From positions 62,001-126,000 of the forward strand of contig CALYQQ010000007.1 of NCBI GenBank assembly GCA_945288535.1: a stretch of DNA of 64,000 bases. The letters run 5' to 3'. Under the pieces are notes generated by a model, which was given only the letters and a program-made list of their open reading frames with translations, ran no database searches and was not told the origin of the DNA. Within the stretch, counting starts at the first letter, position 1. Every line of letters starts with the position of its first letter. This DNA is from an uncultured Enterobacterales bacterium (GTDB taxonomy: Bacteria > Pseudomonadota > Gammaproteobacteria > Enterobacterales > CALYQQ01). Below, in pieces: positions 49,335-60,151 of the stretch. The translations under genes and the position numbers were made by a program.

Positions 49335-49631
49335 ATGAATGATATAAGAATTGTTGCTATTTTATTAATTAAAGAACAATATCAGAATGAATTTTCTCCT
49401 CAACTAAAAAAACTGGTTGAAATGAGTCGAGAAGAAGAGGGATGTAAACAATATGAATTGTTGAGTCAAAATCAGCAAAACCCACTTGAGTTTATTTTTC
49501 TTGAACATTGGGTATCTACTGAAGCATTAGAGCGACATAATCAGTCATCTCATTTTATGGAGTTTGTTAAATTTGCTTCTGATAAGATAGTATCATTAGA
49601 TATCAAAAAACTAAAATGCTATAGCAAATGA
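49335..49631 (+). CDS. Antibiotic biosynthesis monooxygenase (ABM) domain protein
   Basis: A 98-residue ferredoxin-like dimeric barrel protein of the ABM/YgiN/LsrG type. Typical features are an N-terminal strand (IRIVAILLIKEQYQNEF), the SREEEGCKQYELL turn, and the conserved FIFLEHWVSTEALERHNQSSHF block with its Trp and His residues. Members act as quinol or small-molecule oxygenases and isomerases without cofactors, so the substrate cannot be given. It is monocistronic, converging with rne. Despite the family name no antibiotic role is implied. Confidence 0.85.
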   Translation: MNDIRIVAILLIKEQYQNEFSPQLKKLVEMSREEEGCKQYELLSQNQQNPLEFIFLEHWVSTEALERHNQSSHFMEFVKFASDKIVSLDIKKLKCYSK

Positions 49632-49705
49632 ATGGACTTAAATAGAATTCATTTAAAAAGATCTGGCAATAGTCATTAATTTTACTTTTTAACATTAATT
49701 AGTAA

Positions 49706-49733
49706 AAATGGCTTAGTGAAATCTAAGCCATTT
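49706..49733 (-). terminator. rne terminator
   Basis: An 11-base-pair stem (AAATGGCTTAG / CTAAGCCATTT) with a six-base loop lies 12 bases beyond the rne stop. On the minus strand it continues TTACTAATT, so the stem ends in a run of five T. It may also serve the converging 98-aa gene. Confidence 0.8.
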
Positions 49734-49744
49734 AATTAAATTAA

Positions 49745-52700
49745 TTATTTTGCTTCTGTTCGTGCAATATCGGATGTTGCATGATTTGTTGCGATATGAC
49801 CACCAGCACCGCCTCGACCATTGAAGTGATAAGCAGGACGTTGCCAATTACTTTGAACAATAGGCTGTGGCTCATAATTACATGCCGGTGCCTTTGTCAT
49901 CGGTGCACTTGCAAAATTATTATTTGCTTTATGCGAATGAGACATAACGATAGGTTGATCATTATTTTTATCATGACCAGTGATACCCGGTAATATTTCA
50001 TCTTTATCGATAGTTGTTGGCGTTTTTATCGATTCTACATCACTATTGTTTACGATCATCTCATTTAGCATAGACGGCTCGCTTTGTTGAGTATCAATTA
50101 AATGAGTATCTAAGGCAATAATTGATGTATTTTCCTTAGGGGCAACAAGAATGGTTTCTGCTATAAAAATAGATTGATTAGCTATACTATGCGCCTCTAC
50201 GGGTACTGTAGTTTCAACTGAGTCGGTCAATACGTCTGTCGGCGTTATATTATTTTGCTTTACCTCAGCATCTTGAACAACCAATAGCGGAACAACAACA
50301 TTTTCAGCTGTTAATGACGGTATTTGGGGCTGTTCAGCTGTGTGTTTAGTGTGCTCTTCAACAAGCAACGGCGTATTTGTATTACTATGTTGAATCTGAC
50401 GAGTTAATTCATTATTTTGACTATTTAATAAAGTATAATTTATAGCTATTTTGCCGGATGCTAATTCTGGTGAAGCCACTGCTAACTGTAAAGGCATTGG
50501 CGAAACAATTGGATAGCGCTCATCCCGATAACGACGACGGCGTTGACCACTCACTCTAAGATGGCGTGGTGAACGACGTGAACGACGAGGAATAGATATA
50601 CTTTCATCAGTATCATTATTACCTGTATTTTCAGATTGATGAGTTGCTACAACAGCTAACTCTTTTCTTGGTTGCGCTTTTGTATCATCTATTATTGATA
50701 CTGTAGAAACTGTTTCAGTGATCAACTCATTAGTTGATATTGCTTCAACGATTGGTTGATTATCAATTACTTGAACAGATACTGATTCAACATTTTGTTC
50801 TAAACGAATTTTACGTTTAAGTGTACGACGTTGGCGTCGCGGTTTCACTGATGTTGTTTTTTCTTCAGGTGCCGTATCTTGGATTGTCGTTTCAGATGCT
50901 GCCAGTGCCGCTTCTCGACGTTTTTCTTCACGACGACGTTGTCGTTCAAGGCGCTGTTGTTCACGGCGACTTTGTAATTGCGCATCGCGCGTCGCTGCAT
51001 GCTTAGATATTGATTCTGCTGTTGATGATGAAGCTGTACTACCTAATGCCTTTTCACGATTTGAACGATTATCTCTATTATCACGATTACGATCTCTACG
51101 ATTATTATTTTGTTTGCGTTGAGCACGACGTTCTTGCTGTTGTATTTGTGGTTTATTATCACTGACAATCTCTGATGAAGTTGTAGCAAATAAAGATTTA
51201 ACCATGGTTTTTATGCGACCGAATAATCCTTCTCCAGAAGAAGTTATAGGTTGCTTAGTAACTGAACTCGTATTGACATTAACTTCACTTAATGGAGTTA
51301 TTTCAGTATTCATTGAAAAATTACTTAATGCCGGCACTTCTGGTTGTGTACGATCGGCTAGTGAATTCTCCTCATACTCATTAACTGTACGATTTTTCTT
51401 TTTTTGAGCGAAACCAGGTTCGTAAGGAGAGTCACCCATTCTAATACGATCAACGATATAATGTGGTGTCTCAAGTTCGCTATCAGGATCAACAATAATC
51501 TGAATATGTTGACGTTTTTCAATTGCCTTAATTGCATCACGTTTAATATTTAAAAGATAAGCAGCAATAGATACGGGTACTCTAGCGTAAACCTGCGCTG
51601 TATTATCTTTTAACGCATATTCTTCCAATAAACGTAGTATTGATAGAGAGAGTGACTCATCGTCACGAATCGTACCTGTACCACTACAGCGGGGGCAAAC
51701 ATGATGACTAGATTCCCCAAGGGAAGGGCTCAAGCGTTGACGCGACATCTCTAATAGACCGAACCGTGAGATTTTTCCTAACTGTACACGAGCCCGATCT
51801 GGACGCACAGCTGTGCGCATTCTTGCCTCAACTTCACGTTGATGGCGAATAGGTGTCATATCAATAAAATCAATAACAATGAGACCGCCCAAATCACGTA
51901 GACGTAGTTGTCGTGCGATTTCATCAGCGGCTTCTAAATTAGTATTAAATGCGGTTTCTTCAATATCACCACCACGTGTCGAACGCGCAGAGTTAATATC
52001 AATTGCAGTTAATGCTTCAGTAGAGTCAATAACAATTGAACCGCCAGACGGTAACGCAACTTCCCGCTCAAAAGCAGATTTAATCTGTGATTCAATTTGA
52101 AAATGACTAAATAAAGGTACTTCACCTGTATAAAGTTTTATCTTACTACTAAAATCCGGGCGACCAAGTGAAGTAATGTGCTCTTTCGCTAGGTTAAAAA
52201 GCTCAATACTATCAATAAGAATTTCACCAATGTCAGGTTGTAGGTAGTCGCGAAATGCACGAACAATCACATTACTCTCTTGATGAATTAAGAAAGGGGC
52301 AGGGCGACTTTCAGCAACTTTCTTTATAGCCTCCCAGTGCTTAAGTCTAAAATCCAAATCCCATTGCAATGATTCGGCTGATTTACCCACACCTGCAGTG
52401 CGAATAATTAACCCCATACCATCAGGTACTTCAAGTGAAGACAAAGCTTTTCGTAGATCGGTACGATCATCACCTTCAATGCGACGAGATATGCCACCTG
52501 CGCGTGGATTATTAGGCATTAAGACAAGATAACTACCGGCTAAGCTAATAAATGTCGTAAGTGCTGCACCTTTATCACCACGTTCTTCTTTATCTATTTG
52601 GACGATTAATTCTTGACCAACTTGTAATACGTCTTTAATGACTGGGCGCCCATTAAAATTATAATTTTCCGGAAAATATTCGCGTGCGACTTCTTTTAAT

Positions 52701-52906
52701 GGTAAAAAACCGGGTTTTGATGTGCCATATTCAACAAATGCTGCATCTAAGCTAGGTAAGACAGCAGTTACTTTCCCTTTATAAATATTGGCCTTTTTTT
52801 GCTCATGTCCTGGGCTTTCAATATCTAAATCATAAAGATGTTGCCCATCTACCAGAGCAACACGCAACTCCTCTTCCTGAGTTGCGTTAATTAACATTCT
52901 TTTCAT
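49745..52906 (-). CDS. rne: Ribonuclease E
   Basis: An essential endoribonuclease and degradosome scaffold, 1053 residues (E. coli 1061). The catalytic half has the S1 domain (about 35-125), the 5'-sensor and RNase H-like parts, the metal-binding DNase I-like Asp residues in ALTAIDIN and [11 protein letters not shown], and the zinc-link CPRCSGTG. The disordered half retains an amphipathic membrane segment ([17 protein letters not shown]). It also has Arg-rich RNA-binding stretches ([25 protein letters not shown]) and a PNPase-binding tail [18 protein letters not shown]. So the degradosome organisation looks intact despite genome reduction. It starts [14 protein letters not shown], like E. coli. 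Confidence 0.98.
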   Translation of the reverse strand: MKRMLINATQEEELRVALVDGQHLYDLDIESPGHEQKKANIYKGKVTAVLPSLDAAFVEYGTSKPGFLPLKEVAREYFPENYNFNGRPVIKDVLQVGQELIVQIDKEERGDKGAALTTFISLAGSYLVLMPNNPRAGGISRRIEGDDRTDLRKALSSLEVPDGMGLIIRTAGVGKSAESLQWDLDFRLKHWEAIKKVAESRPAPFLIHQESNVIVRAFRDYLQPDIGEILIDSIELFNLAKEHITSLGRPDFSSKIKLYTGEVPLFSHFQIESQIKSAFEREVALPSGGSIVIDSTEALTAIDINSARSTRGGDIEETAFNTNLEAADEIARQLRLRDLGGLIVIDFIDMTPIRHQREVEARMRTAVRPDRARVQLGKISRFGLLEMSRQRLSPSLGESSHHVCPRCSGTGTIRDDESLSLSILRLLEEYALKDNTAQVYARVPVSIAAYLLNIKRDAIKAIEKRQHIQIIVDPDSELETPHYIVDRIRMGDSPYEPGFAQKKKNRTVNEYEENSLADRTQPEVPALSNFSMNTEITPLSEVNVNTSSVTKQPITSSGEGLFGRIKTMVKSLFATTSSEIVSDNKPQIQQQERRAQRKQNNNRRDRNRDNRDNRSNREKALGSTASSSTAESISKHAATRDAQLQSRREQQRLERQRRREEKRREAALAASETTIQDTAPEEKTTSVKPRRQRRTLKRKIRLEQNVESVSVQVIDNQPIVEAISTNELITETVSTVSIIDDTKAQPRKELAVVATHQSENTGNNDTDESISIPRRSRRSPRHLRVSGQRRRRYRDERYPIVSPMPLQLAVASPELASGKIAINYTLLNSQNNELTRQIQHSNTNTPLLVEEHTKHTAEQPQIPSLTAENVVVPLLVVQDAEVKQNNITPTDVLTDSVETTVPVEAHSIANQSIFIAETILVAPKENTSIIALDTHLIDTQQSEPSMLNEMIVNNSDVESIKTPTTIDKDEILPGITGHDKNNDQPIVMSHSHKANNNFASAPMTKAPACNYEPQPIVQSNWQRPAYHFNGRGGAGGHIATNHATSDIARTEAK

Positions 52907-53602
52907 TAAATGATCTTCTCATATTCTTATATTTTCAAAAAGTCTGGTCAATTTATGCAGTGTTGTACTATTAGTCATATTTTTTCGTCATAAAATTTGC
53001 ATTGCATATTATAATTTTCTTATGCCAACCTTCACAGCTGTCATTATCAGCAAGCTTATATTATTACTTAATAAGTACTTTTTTTTCAGTGAGTTATTCA
53101 TGTCTAATCTATTTAAACATGCCATCTTCATGTCTGCGTTTGTTTATTGCATTTCCAGACTCAACGTTTGCTTAACCCTTTACGTCTTACGCCATTGCTG
53201 CGCTAAGTGAAATAAGCAGTTTATTAGTTTTTAGTGAATTACTACAGTAAGTTTACAAAACACCAAACTCACATATTATTAACTGTGTGTAACTATATAG
53301 CAAGACGACTTTTAAAGTTATAAATAAATATTTTATTTTTAAAATAGTTATACACATTATTAGCTTATTATAGGATTTATAAAGATTTTTACCATTGTAA
53401 TGCCATACGCGAGGCATTGGACTGTTACTAACAGAAATGTATTAATGTCATAGTTTACTTTGCTATTTTATTAAATTAATCACGTTAATTAACAAAAAAA
53501 TACTTTACTCAATCTATTATAAGCAAGTAACTAAATGTTAAAAATCAATACACAAATCTAGATGCTTGTTATTTTTTAGAAATTCATTTATGTTGCAGTT
53601 AA
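52907..53602. other. rne leader / rne-rluC divergent region
   Basis: About 700 bases without a gene. By analogy with E. coli, rne has a long structured 5' leader used in autoregulation. The less AT-rich part at about 53100-53215 (minus strand) could belong to it, but I could not identify the known hairpins. Short frames here look random. Confidence 0.45.
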
Positions 53603-53642
53603 TATTTCATACGTTTTAACAATTGATAAAACGTATGAAATA
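53603..53642. repeat. 16-bp perfect inverted repeat upstream of rluC
   Basis: TATTTCATACGTTTTA and TAAAACGTATGAAATA are perfect inverted copies separated by eight bases. It ends 15 bases before a TATAAT box (53657-53662), so it overlaps the -35 region of a likely rluC promoter. There is no T-tract, which argues against a terminator. An operator or a stable RNA hairpin is possible. Confidence 0.75.
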
Positions 53643-53714
53643 GATAGTTAACTTTATATAATATAGCAATTTTTTGCTTGTAAGTCGCCCTTTTAATACG
53701 AGAATACATTTCTA

Positions 53715-54662
53715 ATGAAAACAGAGCAGCACCCCGTCCGTTTTGTAACAATAACAGCAGAAAATGAAGGACAACGTATTGATAATTTTTTACGTACTCA
53801 GCTTAAAAGTGTACCCAAAAGCATGATTTATCGCATTTTACGAAAAGGTGAAGTACGTGTAAATAAGAAGCGGATAAAGCCGGAATATAAATTACTTTGT
53901 AATGACGAAGTTCGTATACCACCCGTAAGAATGGCAGAACAATCAGATAGAGAATTATCAGCAAAATTGAGTGGAGTTGCCCAATTAGAAGCGTGTATCT
54001 TATATGAAGATGACTATTTATTGGCACTAAATAAGCCATCAGGTATTGCAGTCCATGGAGGGAGTGGATTAACGTTTGGTGTAATTGAAGCATTAAGAGC
54101 ACTTAGGCCTGAAGCTAAGTTTCTGGAATTAGTTCATCGTTTAGATAGAAATACATCAGGTATTTTGCTTATAGCCAAAAAACGTTCCGCGCTTCGTTCA
54201 CTTCATGAACAATTAAGGAATAAAACAATTCAAAAAGATTATTTAGCCTTAGTAAAGGGGAAGTGGCCTTCGCAGTGTAAAGTGGTACGAGCCCCTCTTA
54301 TTAAAAACATCTTACAAAGTGGCGAAAGGATAGTAAAGGTGGGTGCAGAAGGAAAACCCTCTGAGACGCGTTTTAAAGTAGAAGAACGCTTTAGTCAAGC
54401 AACATTAGTTAGAGCGAGTCCAGTAACAGGCAGAACGCATCAGATCCGCGTACATACGTTACATACAGGCCATCCGATTGCATTTGATGATCGTTATGGT
54501 GATAAACAATTTGACTTTTCCTTAGCGGAAACAAAACTTAATCGTTTATTTTTGCATGCTGCACAATTACGAATAGCGCATCCAGCAAGTGGAGAAACGC
54601 TAGTCTTGAATGCGCCTATGGATAATGTGTTGGTAGCATGTTTACGTCAATTACGTAATTAA
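53715..54662 (+). CDS. rluC: 23S rRNA pseudouridine synthase RluC
   Basis: Forms pseudouridine at positions 955, 2504 and 2580 of 23S rRNA in E. coli. The 315 residues (E. coli 319) have an N-terminal S4 RNA-binding domain (about 18-75; QRIDNFLRTQLKSVPKSMIYRILRKGEVRVN). The catalytic domain has the RluA/C signature HRLDRNTSGILLIAKK, with the nucleophilic Asp, and GRTHQIRVH. It is divergent from rne, as in E. coli, and converges with yceF. Confidence 0.97.
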   Translation: MKTEQHPVRFVTITAENEGQRIDNFLRTQLKSVPKSMIYRILRKGEVRVNKKRIKPEYKLLCNDEVRIPPVRMAEQSDRELSAKLSGVAQLEACILYEDDYLLALNKPSGIAVHGGSGLTFGVIEALRALRPEAKFLELVHRLDRNTSGILLIAKKRSALRSLHEQLRNKTIQKDYLALVKGKWPSQCKVVRAPLIKNILQSGERIVKVGAEGKPSETRFKVEERFSQATLVRASPVTGRTHQIRVHTLHTGHPIAFDDRYGDKQFDFSLAETKLNRLFLHAAQLRIAHPASGETLVLNAPMDNVLVACLRQLRN

Positions 54663-54734
54663 TCTTTATTTTGTGACATTGTCACGTATAATCTTAGTTT
54701 GTTTATATAGGAATTATCTATTGTTCATAAGTAA

Positions 54735-55328
54735 TTAATCTGTCAATATGTTCAAGCCAACTTTAAGTAGCATGTGATTAAGTGCTATCAATGGTAATCC
54801 TATTAGTGTATTAGGATCGCGACCTTCAAGTTTTTCAAATAAGGTAATGCCCAATCCTTCGCATTTAAAGCTACCAGCACACTGATAGGGTTGTTCTTTT
54901 TTAAGGTAGCATTTAATTTCATCTTCAGTGAGATGGCGAAAAAAGACATGAAAAGGTTCGCAGATAACATTTAATTGATGTGTTTGGCTATTAAGTAGCG
55001 CTAAACCTGTATAAAAGGTTACTTTATTACCACTAGCCGCTTTTAACTGTTGTAAAGCAATACGGTATTCACCAGGTTTACCTACTATAGTATTATCGAT
55101 AACACATACTTGATCTGAACCAATAATATAGTGATTTGGATACTCTGATTGGAGTGAGAGTGTTTTTTGTTTAGCTAAACGTATTACTAATTGTGTGGCC
55201 GATTCACCTAAATGCGGGGTTTCATCTGTATGAGGTTGGCAGCAAACAAAAGGTAATTGAAGCTTTTGAAGTAACTGTTGGCGATAGGGTGATGATGATG
55301 CAAGCACAATAGGTAATTTATGTGACAT
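54735..55328 (-). CDS. yceF: Maf-family nucleoside triphosphate pyrophosphatase YceF (m7GTP)
   Basis: A Maf/HAM1-like house-cleaning pyrophosphatase; E. coli YceF prefers 7-methyl-GTP. It is 197 residues from [20 protein letters not shown]. The frame begins five codons earlier, but homologues start just before the LASSSPYR motif. [27 protein letters not shown] with the catalytic Asp, and the [12 protein letters not shown] substrate loop are conserved. It is divergent from yceD. Confidence 0.95.
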   Translation of the reverse strand: MSHKLPIVLASSSPYRQQLLQKLQLPFVCCQPHTDETPHLGESATQLVIRLAKQKTLSLQSEYPNHYIIGSDQVCVIDNTIVGKPGEYRIALQQLKAASGNKVTFYTGLALLNSQTHQLNVICEPFHVFFRHLTEDEIKCYLKKEQPYQCAGSFKCEGLGITLFEKLEGRDPNTLIGLPLIALNHMLLKVGLNILTD

Positions 55329-55429
55329 AAACTCTGTTACCATTTACAATAAAATAAAGGAAAAATGACGATTAATTTACCATCAGTTAATTTTTTTTGC
55401 TAAAAAAATAAGATAAATGTGCTTTTTCT

Positions 55430-55458
55430 TTGACTATATTGAACAAGACAGTTAATAT
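55430..55458 (+). promoter_or_regulatory. Promoter of the yceD-rpmF-fab cluster
   Basis: TTGACT (55430-55435) and TAATAT (55453-55458) are 17 bases apart. The yceD ATG at 55468 is only nine bases downstream of the -10 box, so a transcript starting here would be essentially leaderless. No ribosome binding site precedes the ATG. Confidence 0.7.
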
Positions 55459-55467
55459 TCGCGCCTT

Positions 55468-56001
55468 ATGAAAAAAACGAAATTACCTTTATCGATTGAT
55501 GCGCTAAGAGCCGCGCAAAAACAACTTGATTATGTAGGTATTATTCCTGCAAAAGCGACTGTGCGTCTGGCTGAAGCGGTCGATGGTATTAATAGCGATA
55601 TTGATGCCAGTTTGTCGTTTTTTATTGATAAACAAAAGTTGGTGGTGATAACCGGTAAAGCAAGTGTCAGTGTATCACTGCGTTGCCAACGGTGTAATAA
55701 ACCATTTGAACAGACTGTTTATTCAACCTTTTGTTTTAGCCCGGTCAAAAATGATGAACAGGCTGAAACATTGCCGGAAGGGTATGAGCCGATCGATATC
55801 GACAGCTATGGCGAAATTGATCTATTGTCAATGATTGAAGATGAGATTATCCTATCGTTGCCGATTGTTCCGGTACATAATACTGAACACTGTGAAGTGT
55901 CCGAAGCGGATATGGTATTTGGTGAATTGCCTCTTGAAGCAGAAAAACCAAATCCATTTTCTATTTTAGCCAGTTTAAAAAAAAGTAATATCAAGGAGTA
56001 A
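55468..56001 (+). CDS. yceD: YceD (DUF177), 23S rRNA accumulation protein
   Basis: A 177-residue protein of the DUF177 family, needed for normal 23S rRNA levels in E. coli and plants. The four-cysteine-type site is reduced to CQRCNKPF plus a later Cys in [15 protein letters not shown]. The N-terminus ([18 protein letters not shown]) aligns with E. coli, which supports this start although no ribosome binding site is visible. rpmF follows after five bases, preceded by AAGGAGTAAGG near the yceD stop. Confidence 0.95.
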   Translation: MKKTKLPLSIDALRAAQKQLDYVGIIPAKATVRLAEAVDGINSDIDASLSFFIDKQKLVVITGKASVSVSLRCQRCNKPFEQTVYSTFCFSPVKNDEQAETLPEGYEPIDIDSYGEIDLLSMIEDEIILSLPIVPVHNTEHCEVSEADMVFGELPLEAEKPNPFSILASLKKSNIKE

Positions 56002-56006
56002 GGTCA

Positions 56007-56177
56007 ATGGCCGTACAACAGAACCGAAAAACCCGCTCAAAACGTGGTATGCGTCGTGCTCATGATGCGTTGACAACAACTACAGTCTCTGTGGATAAGG
56101 TTTCCGGTGAAACTCATTTACGCCACCATATCACAGCTGATGGTTATTACCGTGGCCGTAAGGTTATTGCTAAATAA
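56007..56177 (+). CDS. rpmF: 50S ribosomal protein L32
   Basis: A 56-residue ribosomal protein (E. coli 57): [22 protein letters not shown], then [19 protein letters not shown]. The frame is shorter than a typical ORF cut-off but matches L32 along its full length. It lacks the four zinc-binding cysteines of the C+ form. A strong AAGGAGTAAGG site precedes it. plsX normally follows; here only a decayed copy does. Confidence 0.98.
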   Translation: MAVQQNRKTRSKRGMRRAHDALTTTTVSVDKVSGETHLRHHITADGYYRGRKVIAK

Positions 56178-56197
56178 AATAGTTGTTAGGCGGTAAT

Positions 56198-57100
56198 TTG
56201 AAGCGCCTAAGCATTGTTTTTGATGCTATAAGCGGAGACTATAGTTCCGGTATAAGAGTGCCTGCTATAGTGCAGGCGCTTGTTGTCAAGCCTGAACTAA
56301 AACTTTTATTTATTAATAATCTAAAAATTGTCCAGTCTCACATGCACAATGCATTTCCTATATCGCTTCAACGTTTAATGCTATCTTTTATATCTTTTAT
56401 TTTTTATTTCAGTTAATTATGGCTGTTTTTTAACCTATCCTTGCCTAATGTTGACTAAAAAAATAAATTCTTAAAAAGTATTAATCAAAGATAAATTAGT
56501 TTCGTTATATTGGGTAAATAGAATAAATTGCACTAACATATTTCTAAAACATAGTGAATAAATTACATTGAAAAACGCTATTTCCAACAAAAATAAAGGT
56601 GATATAACTATTTTAAATTTGAAAATACATATACCTTGAGATAATAATACACATCTCTGTTTTTTCATGGAGGGTATTGGATAACACTAAATTGAGCCTA
56701 TTTTGTTTTAATCTAATTCATTTTATGAGATAAAAAAATAAGAAAATCATCATTAATATTATTACAAAATGACAATTATATTAACGCAATAATCTTATAG
56801 TAATAATCGTAAATGTGTTAACGTTAGCCGTTATTGATGAAGAAATAAGATGTTCTTGTTTGCAGTAGCATTGTTAATGATATGGTAGTAAACGGAATAA
56901 ACGAATATAAACAATACGAGCATATTTGTTTTTAAGTTCATTAGGAAAAAAGGAATCGCCGTTTTGGTGGTTAAAATTGCTAGTGTAGTGTGTCTATCAT
57001 CAGGAAATTAATTTCATAACGAAAAAACCTGATCATTATAATGACACCCATTATAGTGCTTATGCGATTAGAAGCAGTCATGTTGTTAATAACCGTATTA
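56198..57100 (+). pseudogene. plsX: Decayed plsX (phosphate acyltransferase)
   Basis: The spacer from rpmF to fabH is 1026 bases, about the size of plsX. Its 5' end has an AGGCGG site and a TTG start encoding LKRLSIVFDAISGDYSS and VPAIVQAL, which aligns with the N-terminus of PlsX (LTRLTLALDVMGGDFG...VPAALQAL). Similarity fades after about 40 residues and a stop occurs at 56414. Near the 3' end a different frame encodes ESPFWWLKLLV, a TAG stop, then KKPDHYND and AIRSSHVVNNR (57022-57096), matching the PlsX C-terminal region (WWLLLLK, NPDQYNG, VIKSHGAANQR). The middle is AT-rich and unrecognisable. PlsX makes acyl-phosphate for PlsY; loss implies reliance on PlsB. Confidence 0.85.
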
Positions 57101-57203
57101 TGTTAATAATAAACTAATATGGTTATTCGGTTAACCAAATATGTGTACCAAATGCATAACAGTGTGTTTGGAAGCTGTATTATCTAAGAGTGATTAATAA
57201 GTA

Positions 57204-58160
57204 ATGTATACAAAAATTCTTGGCACGGGCAGTTATTTACCCAAACAAATTAGAACTAATGCAGATTTGGAGCAGATGGTAGAAACCAGCGATGAATGGA
57301 TTACTACACGAACTGGGATCCGTGAGCGAAGAATTGCAGCACTTGATGAAACAGTTGCATCCATGGGATTACATGCCGCACTTAATTCCTTAGATATGGC
57401 TGGTATTGATAAAGACGATCTCGGATTAATTATTGTTGCTACGACATCAGGTGCAAATGCTTTTCCTAGTGCTGCATGCGAAATTCAGCAGCAACTTGGT
57501 TTAACAACAAAAATTCCCGCATTTGATGTGGCGGCAGCGTGTGCCGGATTTACTTTTGCATTAAGTATAGCGGATCAATATATAAAAAATGGCGCTGTTC
57601 AATATGCATTAGTGATTGGTGCTGATGCATTATCAAGAACGCTTGATCCTAATGATCGTAGTACTATTATTTTATTTGGCGATGGTGCTGGAGCTGTAGT
57701 GCTTGGTGCTTCAGAAGAACCGGGTATTCTTTCCACTCATTTGCATTCTGATGGGCGCTATGGCAATTTATTAGTATTGCCTAATAAGAATCGTTTTTCT
57801 GAGAATCAATCAGCCTTTTTAGCGATGAAAGGTAATGAAGTCTTTAAATTTGCTGTTACTGAATTAGCGCATTTAGTCGAGGAGACATTGACAGCAAATG
57901 CTATTGATAAGTCTGCTTTAGATTGGCTGATACCTCATCAAGCAAATTTGCGTATTATTTCGGCAACAGCCAAAAAATTAAATATGGATATGGATAAAGT
58001 TATTGTTACGTTAGATCGCCATGGTAATACTTCTGCCGCATCCGTACCTTCAGCATTAGATGAAGCTGTTAGAGATGGTCGTATTAAGCGCGGACAATTA
58101 CTATTATTAGAGGCATTTGGTGGTGGATTTACCTGGGGATCGGCGCTCGTCCGTTTTTAA
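57204..58160 (+). CDS. fabH: Beta-ketoacyl-ACP synthase III
   Basis: Starts fatty-acid synthesis by condensing acetyl-CoA with malonyl-ACP. The 318 residues (E. coli 317) have the catalytic Cys113 in [12 protein letters not shown], His in IPHQANLRI and Asn in [12 protein letters not shown]. The beginning [19 protein letters not shown] matches E. coli. Because plsX is decayed, its promoter must lie in the pseudogene or upstream. fabD follows 42 bases later. Confidence 0.98.
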   Translation: MYTKILGTGSYLPKQIRTNADLEQMVETSDEWITTRTGIRERRIAALDETVASMGLHAALNSLDMAGIDKDDLGLIIVATTSGANAFPSAACEIQQQLGLTTKIPAFDVAAACAGFTFALSIADQYIKNGAVQYALVIGADALSRTLDPNDRSTIILFGDGAGAVVLGASEEPGILSTHLHSDGRYGNLLVLPNKNRFSENQSAFLAMKGNEVFKFAVTELAHLVEETLTANAIDKSALDWLIPHQANLRIISATAKKLNMDMDKVIVTLDRHGNTSAASVPSALDEAVRDGRIKRGQLLLLEAFGGGFTWGSALVRF

Positions 58161-58202
58161 TTTTATTTATTTCTTATAATTATTATGATGAGTAGGTAAA
58201 TA

Positions 58203-59129
58203 ATGACTAAATTTGCAATGGTTTTTCCTGGCCAAGGTTCACAAAGCGTTGGTATGTTATCTCAGGTAGCGCAGGCGTATTCCGTGGTTGAACGTACCTT
58301 TGCTGAAGCATCCCATGTACTTAATTATGACTTATGGGAATTAGTTCAAAAAGGCCCTGCTGAGGAATTAAATAAAACATGGTTTACCCAACCAGCGTTG
58401 TTAGCTGCATCGGTTGCACTATGGCGTATTTGGCAAGAAAAGCAAGGCGCAACGCCTGATTATATGGCTGGACATAGTCTTGGTGAATATTCAGCCTTAG
58501 TATGTGCAGATGTTATTGATTTTCAGCAAGCTATAAAACTTGTAGAATTACGTGGTAAATTAATGCAAGATGCTGTTCCTGAAGGTGTTGGTGCAATGTC
58601 TGCCATTATCGGATTAGATAATGAAGCAATTGCTAAAGCATGCGAGGAAGCTTCACAGGGCGAAGTTGTTGCACCTGTAAACTTTAACTCACCAGGGCAA
58701 GTTGTGATAGCTGGAATGGCGACTGCCGTTAATCGCGCAAATGAGTTATGTAAAGCTGCTGGCGCGAGAATGGCATTACCCATCCCTATTAGTGTTCCAT
58801 CGCATTGTATATTAATGAAGTCTGCTGCAGATAAATTGGCCGATGCGTTGAATAAAATTACTTTTAATGCGCCACAAATTAATATTATAAATAATGTTGA
58901 TGTAAAAATTGAAACAGCACCAGAAGCAATTCGTGATGCATTGGTACGTCAATTATATAATCCTGTTCGTTGGGTAGAAACTATCCATTTTATGGCAGAA
59001 CAAGGTGTTACTGAATTAATTGAGGTTGGACCAGGAAAAGTATTAACAGGATTAGTTAAAAGAATTAATTCTACGATAACAGCAACAGCTGTGAATGATG
59101 TTGCAACCTTTGATAAATTATTTAATTAA
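58203..59129 (+). CDS. fabD: Malonyl-CoA:ACP transacylase
   Basis: Transfers malonyl from CoA to ACP. The 308 residues (E. coli 309) show the nucleophile in GHSLGEYSALV, the Arg in LRGKLMQ, the catalytic His in VPSHC and the oxyanion FPGQGSQ. The C-terminal EVGPGKVLTGLVKRI is typical. Clear synteny with fabH and fabG supports the assignment. Confidence 0.98.
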   Translation: MTKFAMVFPGQGSQSVGMLSQVAQAYSVVERTFAEASHVLNYDLWELVQKGPAEELNKTWFTQPALLAASVALWRIWQEKQGATPDYMAGHSLGEYSALVCADVIDFQQAIKLVELRGKLMQDAVPEGVGAMSAIIGLDNEAIAKACEEASQGEVVAPVNFNSPGQVVIAGMATAVNRANELCKAAGARMALPIPISVPSHCILMKSAADKLADALNKITFNAPQINIINNVDVKIETAPEAIRDALVRQLYNPVRWVETIHFMAEQGVTELIEVGPGKVLTGLVKRINSTITATAVNDVATFDKLFN

Positions 59130-59263
59130 TCAAAGTCATTTTTCCAAATAAAAAGGTCTTTTGTTTCATACTATCTGATTTATACTTACAGGCAACTTTA
59201 ATTAGCTGAAAGTAAATTCAAATAGTTATCGTAAATAGAATGCTAATTACAATGAGGTCACGC

Positions 59264-59998
59264 ATGAAGCTGGATGGAAAAATTGCACTAATCACAGGAG
59301 CCAGTCGTGGTATAGGGCATGCAATTGCAAAAAAATTTGTTGCTGCTGGCGCAAAAGTTATCGGTACAGCAACTACACAAAAAGGTGCAGATGAAATCAG
59401 CCAGTATTTAGGTGAACATGGTAAAGGATTTGTATTGAATGTCACAGATGAACATTCAATTGAGCTTGTCCTTAATACTATCAAAGTTGAATTTGGTGAA
59501 ATTGATATTCTTGTTAACAATGCAGGGATAACCCGTGATAATTTGTTAATGCGAATGAAAGACGATGAATGGCAAGCTATTATTGATACTAATTTGACTT
59601 CGGTTTATCGTCTTTCAAAAGCAGTATTACGTGCTATGATGAAAAAACGTTATGGGCGTATTATTACTGTTGGCTCTGTTGTGGGTACTATGGGAAATGC
59701 GGGACAAACAAATTACGCTGCAGCAAAAGCTGGATTAATTGGCTTCAGTAAGTCGTTATCCCGTGAAGTTGCTTCCCGTGGTATCACTGTGAATGTTGTT
59801 GCTCCTGGTTTTATTGAAACAGATATGACCCGGGCATTGACAGATGAGCAACGTTCAGGCATTTTAGCTCAGGTACCAGCAAATAGGTTGGGCCTTGCGC
59901 ATGAAATTGCCAGCGCTGTTGCTTTTTTAGCCTCAGATGAGGCTGGATATATTACTGGTGAAACTTTACATGTCAATGGTGGCATGTATATGATTTGA
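59264..59998 (+). CDS. fabG: 3-oxoacyl-ACP reductase
   Basis: NADPH-dependent short-chain dehydrogenase, 244 residues, the same as E. coli. The cofactor loop is GASRGIGHAIA, followed by NNAGITRDNL, the catalytic Ser in VGSVVGTMGNAG, and Tyr/Lys in NYAAAKAG. I use the ATG after GAGGTCACGC at 59264, giving MKLDGKIALITGASRG. The frame begins eight codons earlier but without a ribosome binding site or homology. Confidence 0.98.
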   Translation: MKLDGKIALITGASRGIGHAIAKKFVAAGAKVIGTATTQKGADEISQYLGEHGKGFVLNVTDEHSIELVLNTIKVEFGEIDILVNNAGITRDNLLMRMKDDEWQAIIDTNLTSVYRLSKAVLRAMMKKRYGRIITVGSVVGTMGNAGQTNYAAAKAGLIGFSKSLSREVASRGITVNVVAPGFIETDMTRALTDEQRSGILAQVPANRLGLAHEIASAVAFLASDEAGYITGETLHVNGGMYMI

Positions 59999-60151
59999 TT
60001 GCTGTGAAATATTTTGACTATTTTATAGTGATAACTATAAAAAACTCAAAATAGAGTTTCAATCATATGATAATTTGGTTGTAACTTTTTCAGCATTGAA
60101 TAAACTACGAAAACCATCGCATAAGCGAGTTTTGATAGGAAATTTAAGAGT

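Noticed and set aside
49335-49631. The ABM-domain protein as part of antibiotic biosynthesis
   Set aside because: It is 8 kb from the cassette, monocistronic, and the family name is historical; most members have housekeeping or unknown roles.
53022-53210. A 62-codon plus-strand frame upstream of rluC
   Set aside because: No ribosome binding site, no recognisable family, and it lies in the expected rne leader on the opposite strand; probably random.
56183-56416. A real 77-aa protein downstream of rpmF
   Set aside because: Its first part is the N-terminus of PlsX and then degenerates; it is better described as part of the plsX pseudogene.
56471-56668. A 65-codon minus-strand frame within the rpmF-fabH spacer
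   Set aside because: It falls in the eroded middle of plsX, has low-complexity hydrophobic sequence and no binding site.
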